Shown here: piece by piece, positions 44,945 through 55,378 of the stretch
How positions within the stretch are numbered: the first letter of the stretch is position 1
How the letters are laid out: every line of letters begins with the position of its first letter
Assembly (NCBI RefSeq): GCF_001540865.1
Contig: NC_033630.1
Coordinates: 9,125,212-9,189,211, forward strand
Origin: Ananas comosus
Taxonomy: Eukaryota > Streptophyta > Magnoliopsida > Poales > Bromeliaceae
Direction of reading: 5' to 3'
Length of the DNA stretch: 64,000 nucleotides
The notes under the pieces: model-generated
Databases searched by the model: none
Told to the model about the DNA's origin: nothing
The model's input: the letters and a program-made list of their open reading frames with translations, nothing else
Program-made: the position numbers and the translations under genes

Positions 44945-45919
44945 AAACGAAAACCCAATACCCTTGTGTATTTCGGCCTGAAACTCACTAATTTGAAGAA
45001 TCGCCGAAGACGATTCCCCATCGCCGAAATCCGATCAGCATCAGCTATGCTCTTGGTAGGGGGTCGGTTTAAGGCAGTATTAGTAGTAAAGAATTTGGTC
45101 GGAGCAGGGATTGCTTGAGTGAAGCCAAATTGACGCGCTACAAACTGAGGAGAGTAAACTTCAGTGCTAGGCAACAATTTTGAGCGCGACTTCAGGCCAA
45201 TGTGCAAATCCCTTGAGGCCAGGAATGAGTACCAAATGTCTGCATATTCACAGGTGCGAGAGGAAGCAAGCTCGTTTTGAAGAGACTCATATCTTGCTAA
45301 AAACCAAGATGGGCCGGTGACACGATCCGCAAAAGGGGACCAATGAATAGTGAAATGAGGACGAGATTCATAAAACATTTTAAAATAAATTTGGAAGTCA
45401 GAAGGATGGCTGGATGTCAACGGTGGAGGGCAGCCAAGAGCCAGCCCATAAGAATCAAAATGAGCAGCCGAATCTTTATTTAAAGGAGTTCGGCACAAGT
45501 GGGGGAGATAGATTTGTAAAAACATCTGCAAAAACCAAAAGACACCACAGCCCGAACTAATGGTTACACCTTCTCCAGAGGGTAGGGCTTTGAGGGAATC
45601 AAAGATTTCTCTATAAACAAAAGCGAGAAAATAAGGTCCAAGAGCTAATTTATCGCCGTTAGTCAAACCAACGGCATAGGAACGAAATCGCGATTGATCT
45701 CTTGGTAACAGGAGCAGAAGAGTCTCCTGCAAATTTACGAAGAAATTTAGAGTAAGCCAAATCAGAGAGGTCAAGGTGGGCCTCAAAATCAGATACCCCA
45801 TCAGGGTTGTAGTTCATGGATAGGGTAACACCATGAGGCCGTAGACCTATGATGGCGGCTACATCCAAGAGAGTTGGGGAAAGAGGACCTGCTTTAAAAA
45901 GAAAAATATTGGAAACATG

Positions 45920-46093
45920 GGACCAGAAGCTTGGACCGGGTCACAAAGTCTGCGAATGAATCGAACCAACCTAGCGCACCTTCGATGAATACCACTAAAG
46001 ACCTTCCTTTAACCTCAGATGCTTCGATAAGTCAATAGAGCCTTCGGAGGATATCGGCTAAGAGAGGAAAATCGAAGGCGAGAAACAAAGAAN
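45920..46093. other. Foreign insert ending at an assembly gap
   Basis: In copy K the sequence GGAGACCAGAAACAGAGAGCGG is continuous across 62788-62809. Here about 170 bp without match elsewhere in the window, ending in an N at 46093, lies between the two halves. The repeated AGAAACAAAGA on both sides of the N suggests a gap-filling error or a small duplication. Confidence 0.6.
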
Positions 46094-46616
46094 AAGAAAC
46101 AAAGAGCGGAAGCTAAAAGGAGAGAATCGGCTATAGGAGGCTTCCGAGATAACTGAATAGCTTCGTAGACTCCAATTTCCTTCCAGAAATCACCATAAGT
46201 AGCTTCCACGCGATCCAACCAAGCTAAGTAAGCGTCTGAAACACTGGGCCAGGTTCGAAGACTTCTTCCTGTCGAAGCCGAAGGATACCAAGAATGAAGA
46301 TGGACAGATTTGGCCATCAATGGAAGACCTTCTTCAGAAAAAGGAAAATCATCAACTGGCGGCTCTTCAGTGAAAGAGGGACCCAAGATGAATCTAGAAG
46401 GATCCATATCGAGATACGGCTTGAGCAAAGTATAATCCAATGAAGGACAAGTAGGCAATGGCGGAAGCGGCGCCATTCTTTGAAACGAAGAAACGAAGGA
46501 AGATGAAGAAGACGTCAGAAGAAAGAAAGAGACGAAGAAGAGATTTCGTTAGGAGAGACAAAAAGAATGAGAAGCTCGGGGAAGAAGAAAAGGCCGTCAT
46601 ATCGAACTGTCGCATC

Positions 46617-46698
46617 GAAGCAAGTTTCGAGGTCGGCTATAATGATGAATAGACAACGAAGCAAGTTTCGAGGTCGGCTATAATGATGAATAGACAAC
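46617..46698. repeat. 41-bp tandem duplication
   Basis: Two exact copies (46617-46657, 46658-46698) upstream of the antisense gene start. Copy K has one unit at the matching position near 63293-63333. Confidence 0.85.
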
Positions 46699-46992
46699 GG
46701 CAATTAAGACAACCTAATTAATGCCGCATGTAAGACAAAATTAGAGAATTTGATCGGGGCCGTAAAGAAGAGAATAAGCGGCCAAGATTAAACCGTACAA
46801 AAGATTATCAAATACTCGTACAGGGAATTTGAATTTGATGGGACCGACGGCTACGCCTCGGATCGCGCTGGAGTTTGGCAACAAAAAATTGGATGGTTGA
46901 GATGAAACCATACCAAAGATTCAAAAAGTAAAGCATTCATTGAGAGACGCCAGCTACCGAAGCATCGCTTCGAAAGCTGCCGAGTGGGTAAT
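46699..46992. other. Region between antisense gene and Tat 3' LTR
   Basis: Collinear with 63334-63630 in copy K. No reading frame is conserved. It ends in a polypurine-like CGAGTGGGTAAT directly before the LTR start. It may hold the promoter of the antisense gene, but no clear TATA box is seen. Confidence 0.5.
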
Positions 46993-47719
46993 TGTTGAGC
47001 CGATCTGACGCGGACAGTTGGCACACCCGGCTTAGGCAGGAGTCACAGTCTTGATATGAGCCGGGAGTATGAAGAAAAATATGAACCGCCAAGCCAGCAG
47101 GGAGTTATAACAACTGCGGGCAGTTGTGGGCGGTTTTGATCGGCCAAAGTAGGTCCGGAATATTAGAAAAAAGTGGCTAATCGTGCAATAGCTATATCAC
47201 GGGCGATAGGATAAATAGGTCGATGATACCCTGAAAACAGGTCTTTTTCCTGCGAAACAAAAGACCACCCTTAATTTCCTGCATCTTTCTTTCCTGCATT
47301 TACCGCTTTTCCTAGGAGTAGTTCTTGTAACTTAGCATCCTGGAGTCTGTCTGCCCTTTGGGCATCACTCCGCTGTAGACTAAACCCCTTTTTCCTGTAC
47401 TTTCTCCGTTCTACTTCAATAGAAGGCAGTGTTCGGCTCTTCACGCTGACCAGTTCCTGTGTTGTATTAGCCATTTGGCTCATTTCTTGGTTGAAATTCT
47501 GGCTTCTCCTGTGCATTCGATTCATTCAGCCGAACAGAAGAGAGAATAGAGTTTACGGACTCGGTTGATTAGATCCCTCATCGACCGAATCGCTTGATAG
47601 ATCAAAGGGCGCAGACTTCGAGGGTCATCATTCGCAGCCGCTCATCACCCCGACGCGTATCCCAAGGAGGATCATTTGACTGGGTCGAGGGTCGGGAAAT
47701 TCGGCTCCCAATAAATACA
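46993..47719 (+). mobile_element. 3' LTR of Tat fragment H
   Basis: TGTTGAGCCGATC at 46993, preceded by a polypurine-like tract, to ATAAATACA at 47719 where gypsy I integrase begins, 727 bp. GGATAAATAGG at about 47210-47220 is a plausible TATA region. No CCGG-centred palindrome cluster is present, in contrast to the copia and Tekay LTRs. The right boundary rests on the return of gypsy I coding sequence. Confidence 0.65.
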
Positions 47720-48188
47720 CACTGGGAACTCTTCATAAGTCATATCTTCTTGCAGTTTCGGTGGCTCGTACAACAAAACATGCTCGGGATCGTGAACATA
47801 CTTGCAAAGATTGGAAATATAGAACACATTATGCACCTCCGCGAGCTTGGGCGGCAAGGCAAGCCGATAGGCTACCGCACCAATCTGTTCTAACAACTCG
47901 TACGGCCCAATGTAACGGGGACTTAATTTTCCCTGCACTCCGAACCGCTTCACACCCCTCATGGGTGAAACCTTCAAGAAGACGCGTTCTCCTACCGCGA
48001 ACTCCAAATCTCGCCGGCGCTTATCAGCATAACTCTTCTGTCTTGATTGTGCCGTTATCAACATCTGGCGAGCAAGGCGGACCGTCTCTTTCGCCTCCCG
48101 CAAGACATCGGGACCTAACATCGTCCGTTCACCCACATCACTCCAGTGTATAGGAGATCGGGACTTCCTCCCGTAGAGAGCCTCAAAC
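47720..48188 (-). pseudogene. Gypsy I integrase C-terminal domain
   Basis: Open frame with REAKETVRLARQMLITAQS, RRRDLEFAVGERVFLKV, GKLSPRYIGPYELLEQIG and YEEFPV, where it is cut by the Tat LTR. The chromodomain-like tail is therefore missing. Its upstream continuation lies beyond the solo LTR, at 50884. Confidence 0.88.
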
Positions 48189-50883
48189 TGTCACGCCCCG
48201 GAACCGGCAGAGGCCCTCCCGATAGCGTGCCCAGACCGGCCATATGTCAACACATATAAGGCGTCTAAAACAACAGCGGAAGATAAAACCAAAGATAATC
48301 TACATCTAGAGATATCAGAGCACAGACATATCTATAGTTTAAAAACAAGGTAAAAGAGGTATACAAAAACAATAAAAGTAAAACATAAAGTAGTACAATA
48401 TCATCTCCAAAAATAATACACAAAGGGGTGGTCTCTAGTACACTGGTACAGCTCTTAACCTCTCCAAAATAAAAGCATCGAGAGGTAGACCACCTAGCGA
48501 CTCGTCACTCGCTGAAGAGCTAGCTCGAAGCTACGCCCTTTCCTCGGTCCCTAGCCTCTCCCGGCGTGGAAGGCTCTGAAAGAAAACATAAAACAGAGGG
48601 CGTGAGAACTATAATTTATAGTTCCCAGTGGGCAATTACTGACCTCAGCTCAGTGCACCACTAGGCCCCAAAAGAAAAGGGTAAGTCAACAAGGCAATAG
48701 TAGCGGAATAGTTGCATTATGAAAGCATAAATAATTGCTAAGCTACTATATCAGAAGTAAACATAATGTCGAAAGTGTGCACATCTACTTTATCCCAATG
48801 AAGCAAGTCCAAACATGACTAGTATGTTCCAACATAATGAACAGGTAGGTAACATATATGATCCACAATGTCAATGTATGATGAATATGCTCTATCATGG
48901 CAGCAAGTATACTATGATGCAATAAATAAACTATCGAGTATACTACGTGTCTCAACACTATGCTATAAGCATGTCATAGTAATCCAACTACTAATCTTAT
49001 CTAGTAGTGATTATCATCTCTCAATCAAATGTCATTATTTCCAACATATTCTAGGACCCACATATTGTAGTCCAGCTTGTGCCACCTAAGTGTCGGTGGT
49101 AGCTCCAGCATTCCCACTCTAGGAATGAGTCTATCCCTCCCGACCCCGTAGGTTTCTCGATACCGCACGAGCGAACATAAGTCGCGTAGGCCAACTCCGG
49201 AGTGCCGGCTTGTAGGGAGCGACCCTCACAGGCATGTGCGAATGAGCACAAATGGCAAGCAAGCATAGTCCAAGTCTCACGTATCCAATCCTCATGTCTC
49301 TAACATGGTAATAGTCACTAACATCTTAATGATCTAGTTCTAGGTCACAGTGTGAAGTTCCAATCAATCACTAAGTCTAGTGCCCCTTTATGACACTTAC
49401 ACGTTTTGATGTTCAAACATGTTCTAGTTCTAAATCGCTCAACGGCCCTATCCACTAGGCTCACACACAACCCGAGCTCAATGCCGCTTCATGACATTAG
49501 CTCACAATTTCACATATCAATCTTGTCATATGCCCCTTTGTGGCTTACTTAGATCCTCTATGTCTCAAATAGGAATAGCTCAAAATATAAGATAGAAATG
49601 CTCATTTTCACAATAGGAGTTAGGATACCAAGTCTCAATAGGATACCCATCGTATACAAGTCCCACATGGTAGCCCTCTACTCTATAGGGGCCCAAAATT
49701 TCTCACACACAATATAGGCATATTAAGCATCCTAAAATTCACAATAAATACATTTAACATAGAAATGCATGAATTTTTACTCTACAAGCATAAAACATGG
49801 GATATGAGAATTTCTCATATGCAAGGCTAGGTCAAACCCACCGAACTGTCGCGGTGTCCTTCGTTTCGCCGAAAGAAGTTGTCCACGAGTCTCAAAATAC
49901 CCTAAAAGTGATCAGCGATGAGATACACAAGTATTACGAGCAACTCTAGGCTCAAACTTTAACCATCTCAAGAATAGGGTCAAAAACTCACCTCTAGTGC
50001 AAAATCTCTTCCTAAGCTCCAAAAGAGAGCTAAATCCCTCCCAATCCAACCCAAAGGAAGGCTCTAATCCAAATGATCAAGCTCCAAAAGCCCTAGATCA
50101 AAAAGCCCCAAAATGAACCCTAATATCCAATCTAGGGTTCCATATGGTAAAGTCTACCAAAACAGGGATCAAAGGGTAGAATCAAGGTACTAACCTCTCA
50201 AGGTGCCTCCAAACAAGCTCCAAATCTTCTAGGGTTGAAGATTGGTCCACCACCAAGCCCTACAAGTAAGCTCCAAGCCTTGCAAGGGTGGAAAGGAGAG
50301 AAAGGGTTGAAGCTCCAAGCCTCCTCAAGCAAGCTCCTCCTCCTCTTCTTCTCCTCCTTCTTCTTCTTCTTTCTCTAGAAAGTGTAGGGAGAGGGTGAGA
50401 ATGAGGAAATGAGGAAGGAAAGAGGGTGGAATGGCTAATAAGCCCATCTAGTGTAACAAAATCCAGTGAGGCCCCCCAAAAATCCAATATTGCAACAGCC
50501 CGGTCTGGGCAGTTTTCGACCAGAGGGACCGGTCTCTCCCTGCAAGGGACCGGTCTCTCGAGTCGCACCCGAGAAACCAACGTTCGGGAACCGGTCTCTC
50601 CCTGCGCGGGACCGGTCTCTCACTGCGAAGACGCGCTCGGGGACCGGTCTCGCTCGCCAGGGACCGGTTGCCTCGCCGGCTACGCAACACTCTTCACTAG
50701 GGGACCGGTCTCTCCAGTCAGGGACCGGTCCTCGAGAGTAAAAACTCTCAGGTTCGTCCAAAACTCAAGTTTTCGAACTTTTTGGATCGGAAAACATTCT
50801 ACGACCCTCCACTAAGTGTGGACAAGCTCGAAACACATCCAATCACTCGAACATCGCAATTTGCAAAGGTCCAGTGTGTTACA
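48189..50883 (-). mobile_element. Solo gypsy LTR in gypsy I integrase
   Basis: TGTAACACACTGGACC at 50883 to GGGGCGTGACA at 48189 on the minus strand, 2695 bp, with the exact target duplication CAAAC (48184-48188, 50884-50888). Removal rejoins the integrase coding sequence. Palindrome pairs at 50528-50729 have centres 20-21 bp apart. The stem-loop block lies at 48625-48668. Confidence 0.93.
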
Positions 50884-52136
50884 CAAACGGTGCCATCTCT
50901 ATACTAGCTTGGTAACTGTTGTTGTAGGGAAACTCGGCAATCGATAAATGCTCGCTCCAACCGCACTTGTAATTAATGACACATGCTCGCAACATATCCT
51001 CCAAAATCTGAATAGTTCTCTCCGATTGCCCGTCGGTTTGAGGATGAAAAGCGGTACTAAACTCAAGTCGTGTGCCAAGTGCTTCTTGCAAGTTCTTCCA
51101 AATGTGCGAAGTAAACCGGAGGTCTTGATTTGACATGATCGACTTCAGAACCCTGTGCAACCGCACTATCTCATCAAGATATACCTGCGCCAGCTTGTCA
51201 CCTGACCATGTAGTGTGGATCGGTAGAAAATATGCCGATTTGTCGAGCGATCCACCACTACCCAGATCGCATCGTGGCCACCCGACGAACGGGGCAACCC
51301 GACCACGAAGTCCATGGCAATATCCGCCCATTTCCAAACGGGGATAGACAGGCTTTGAAGCTTTCTCGCAGAAAACCGGCGCTCCGCCTTGACTTGTTGA
51401 CACACAAGGCATTGCGCCACATAGCGTCCAATGTCAGCTTTCATTCCCGGCCACCAATAGAGCATTCTCAAGTCTCGGTACATCTTGGTGTCGCCCGGGT
51501 GGACACTATAGGGGGACCGATGCGCCTCTTGCAAAATCAACTTTTGAACTTCTTCATTTTCCGGCACACACCACCGGTTCCGGTATTGAAGCGCGCTGTC
51601 GGTGTCTACACTGAAATCACCACTACGCCCACTCTCGATGTTGCGCTGCACCTTTTGGAGATTCGTGTTTGCGGGTTGCAAACTCTTGATCTTCTCCAAC
51701 AAGATCGGTTGGACAACGAGAGTCGTGAGCATAGTCAGAACCTCCGGAGCTACAATCTCAAGATCCATTCACCAAATTTCGTTCCACAGGGGCTCCTGAT
51801 GCGTAATCAACAACACGAGATTCTTCGTCGACTTTCTGCTAAGCACGTCCGCTACCACATTAGCTTTCCCGAGGTGGTAAAGGATATTAACATCATAATC
51901 CTTTAGCAACTCCAACCACCGCCGTTGCCGTATATTGAGCTCTTTTTGAGTAAACAAGTATTTCAAACTTTTGTGGTCCGTGTATATCTCGCAATGTGCA
52001 CTGTACAAGCAGTGCCTCTATAGCTTCAAAGCAAAGATCACTGCGGCTAATCCAAGTCGTGGATAGGGTAGTTCCTTTCGTAGCTTTTCAACTGACGGGA
52101 TGCATAAGCGATGACCTTCCCGCCTTGCATGAGAAC
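50884..52136 (-). pseudogene. Gypsy I RNase H end, linker and integrase core
   Basis: RNase H tail ([27 protein letters not shown]), TGA near 51769, linker, HHCC finger (HRSPYSVHPGD to CLVCQQVKAE), and core start AMDFVVGLPRSSGG. A one-base loss near 51240 (DRSTNR for DRLTKS) shifts the frame. The core then continues with [26 protein letters not shown] and [11 protein letters not shown]. Substitutions at conserved places (SIMSNQDLRF for [10 protein letters not shown]) remove the second catalytic Asp. Non-functional. Confidence 0.9.
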
Positions 52137-54715
52137 TGTAATATACCGAAATCTCGGTAAACGAATATCGAACTTTAGTCAAAATGACCAAAGTGCGAGG
52201 TTGATACGCTTCGGAAAGGCCGAAGGTGTCAAAAAGAGCAAAAGTGCATTATAGGGGATCTTCAAGAGCTAGAGAATCAAAAATCAGCGAACTACAGCTT
52301 TTGAGCTTTCGTGGACCGGTCCCTGGTGGGACAGACCGGTCCCCGTAGGTGTAAAAATGGTGAAACGGCTAAGTATTGGAAAACTAGCTCTCAGGGACCG
52401 GTCCCCGTACGCGTAGACAGAAAGGAAAGCTCTCGGGAACCAGTCCCTGGAGGGAAGTCCGGTCCCTGAAGATCCGGTCCCTCAGGGGAGGACCGGTCCC
52501 CGTGCGCGTAAAAATTCCAGAAGTGGGAAAATTGGCTAAGTCCCATGAGATCAGCTCTCGGGGACCGGTCCCCTGCTAGAGAGACCAGTCCCCGTGCCCG
52601 AAAAAGGCCCAGTCTGGGCAGTGCAAACAGATGAAAGTTGAGGGGCCTAAATGCATTTATGCATCAAATGGGTTATGTTAAGGGGCAAATGAGATATTTC
52701 TCTCATTTTTCGCCCTCTCACACACCTAAGGAGCTCTCTTTCTCTCTCTCTAGGATTCTCTCTCTCTCTCAAGGAGGTGGAGCAAAAAGGAGGGCTTGGT
52801 GGAGAAGAAGACAAAAAGGGTGGAGTTTCTCCTTCTTCTTCTTCCTAGGTGCAAGAGTAACGAAAGCTTTGAGGTAAGCTTTGCCCCCTCTCATGGTAGA
52901 ACCCTAAGTAGGGTTTAAAATGACCTAGGAATGGTTTTGTTGGGATTTTAGATGATAACAAGCTTGTTTTGCTTGTGAAAGAGATCAAACCAAGGGTTTT
53001 GTATATATGTGAGGCTAGGGCACCCAAATTGGGGCTTTTGCATTGGATGGTTCTAAAGGCAAATTGACCTTATAGAAACCTAATTGGGGGTGTTTCCGAC
53101 GCGTTGGTGCGTTCGGTTTGACGTTACGAAAAGTCTATGCGAAGATATGAGCGAAAAAGCCTAATTTGGCTTCGTTTTGCCGCAGGTAAGGAAATAGGCG
53201 GCTAAAAATCGTGAAACTTGAACCCGGGCACCTTAGCAAGCCTACGAGATGGGTGGTCCTTTCCAAACCCTTTGAAATTCTTTCTATGTCTATGTGTCAC
53301 TTATTGAGCATGTATGTTTATAGCTTTTCGTGCATAATAGGGTGAAATAAGAGAGTATGTTGCATGCTTATAGTTAAGATGCATTCGTTGTGGTTGAGAA
53401 CCAATAAGAATTGTATAACCCTATATGTGCATGTATGGTGACAAGAACTTAGCGAAGTTAAAGAACAAGTGGCATTATGACATAGAGGACAACGGGATAT
53501 TGTGTTATTGAGTACTAGAGTCATACACCTAGTAAAGTAGTGTGGCAAAGAACAATAAATGCTAGAGTTAGCATCAAGTGTGGCAAAGAACGATAAATGC
53601 TAGAGTTAGCATCAAGTGTGGCAAAGAACAATAAATGCTAGAGTTAGCATCAAGTATGGCAAAGAACACTAGAGTTAGTGTAATGGCATGATCGAAAACA
53701 AAGAAGGCAAAGAGCATGAGATTGAGACATAATGACATATAACCTTATAGTTAAGGGTCAATTGTGCATGATTTTCTTATAGTTAAGGAATGGATTGAAC
53801 TTGACATCCTTTGAGTTAAGGATTGGATCATACTTGCCTTAGTCCTTGCTCGGTGGGCGGTAGCTCCCCCACTAGCGATGTGCTCCGGAGTTCGACATCA
53901 CTGGGTCGTAGTAGTTTCTCCCCAGAGGACGGTCCCGTCGGGTCATAAGAGTTTCTCCCCGACATTTGGGATTTCGAGTGGTAAGTTGCTTTAAGGCGAA
54001 ACCCCTGGGTTAACCATGAGATTGAGATTGTGAATTGAACAAGAACCATGTTTTCATCAAGAGTATTATTGTTGAGCATCTTTATTGATTGCATTTGTTC
54101 AAGCATATTAGTTGCATATTATAGTTGGTTACTTATCTATCTGCTTCTTTCTATTATGCCTGAGTTAGACCTAGTGGGAAAGTCGGTGAGATTGGGGCCG
54201 AACCCACTAGGAACTTCGTTGTAGTTCTCACCCCACTATTTCCACAGAGCCGGGACCGAGCGAGCCGGTGAGCGACCGCGGTAAAGGTATCGCGCCGTAG
54301 ACAGTGACCGCCAAGTTGGGTTTTATATTTTGCTAGTAGCATACCCGTACATCATCTTTTGTATTTGATGATTAGAGATGTTAAAGAAATGAGTGTAAGC
54401 TATCTATCTTGAAGAAATGTGATGTAAAGAAAGAAATGATGAAAAGCAATGTAAAGGCAAATGTGATTGTGATAGTTGAATGCTTGTAAATGGTTAAAAG
54501 TTAATCATTTTACTTGTGAGTCGTATAGTTTTGTATTCTTTCACTCTGGCTATTGCTTACCCTCGTGTAAGCCATTATGTATGTTTCCGCTTGTGCATTC
54601 TCTTTGCTTGAATTGTACATGTGTTGAGCCTAGGGCGGACAGGGGGGACTCTGTTCGTTCGGCGTCTGATCGACGTGCCCGGACCGGCCAAAGGGATCGG
54701 TCCTGGGGCGTGACA
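52137..54715 (+). mobile_element. Solo gypsy LTR in gypsy I RNase H
   Basis: TGTAATATACCG at 52137 to GGGGCGTGACA at 54715, 2579 bp, with the exact target duplication AGAAC (52132-52136, 54716-54720). Excision restores the reading across the join as in gypsy B. Palindromes at 52315-52590 are partly decayed, first pair 20 bp apart. The CG-rich block lies near 53080-53150. A 9-bp inverted repeat CCTAGTGGG/CCCACTAGG is at 54170-54211. Confidence 0.93.
53538..53669. repeat. 38-bp tandem repeat in solo LTR
   Basis: Three units of 38 bp (53538-53575, 53576-53613, 53614-53651) and a partial fourth, nearly identical, with the words GTGGCAAAGAAC and GCTAGAGTTAGC (the latter nearly palindromic). It is not seen in the related LTRs. 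Confidence 0.9.
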
Positions 54716-55378
54716 AGAACACACCCCAAACCCAGATAGGATGCATCGCTATACACTACAAAGTCTTCTCCTTGCACCGGTAGCATGAGCACCAGAGTCG
54801 AAGTCAATCTTTCCTTCAACTCTTTGAAACTCTAGTTACACTCGTCACTCCAAACGAACTTGGTGCCCTTCTGCGTAAGACGGGTAAGTGGGATAACTAT
54901 CTTCGAGAATCCCTCCACGAACCGTGTATAGTAACCCGCTAGGCCCACAAAACTACGGATCTCCGTTACATTCGTCGGACGAGGCCAATCCTTGATTGTC
55001 TCAACTTTCCTCGGATCAACATAAACTCCACCCTCGGAAATGACATGTCCCAAAAATGCGACCTCTCGGAGCCAAAAGTCACATTTCTTCTGCTTTGCAT
55101 ATAGCTTTTCCTCTCGAAGGACTTGAAGCACTATCCTCAGATGTTCTGTGTGCTCCTCGTCGCTACGAGAGTAGACCAATATATCGTCTATGAAGACTAC
55201 GACAAATCGATCTAAATAAGCCCGGAATACACGGTTTATCAAATCCATGAACACTGCCGGGGCATTCGTGAGCCCGAATGGCATAACCGTGAATTCGTAG
55301 TGTCCATACCGCGTGCGAAACACGATCTTTTGCACATCCTCCAGCTTTATCTTCAACTAATGGTAGCCAGACTGGAGG
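54716..55378 (-). pseudogene. Gypsy I reverse transcriptase fragment
   Basis: RT from LQSGYH to the start of RNase [19 protein letters not shown], the catalytic [54 protein letters not shown]. Nonsense: TAG in place of Gln after SGYH near 55357, and TAG in place of Gln after DECN near 54832. The 5' part is cut off by the LTR of gypsy J at 55379. Confidence 0.9.

Larger units (their letters stand above)
43271..46476 (-). pseudogene. Antisense plant-mobile-domain gene of Tat fragment H
   Basis: Starts MAPLPPLPTCPSLDY at 46476. Recognisable parts of an aminotransferase-like plant mobile domain (PMD): LRTWPSVSDAYLAWLDRVE, DVAAIIGLRPHGVTLS, NGDKLALGPYFLAFVYREIF. A downstream region has STEVYSPQFVARQFGF, and a Ser/Pro-rich part lies beyond the inserted LTR. 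Near 45700 about 60 bp present in copy K is missing, joined at AAGA, with a frame change. About 170 bp of foreign sequence plus an N replaces coding at 45920-46093, and a solo LTR sits at 43741-44944. The host element's sense strand is plus. Confidence 0.78.
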
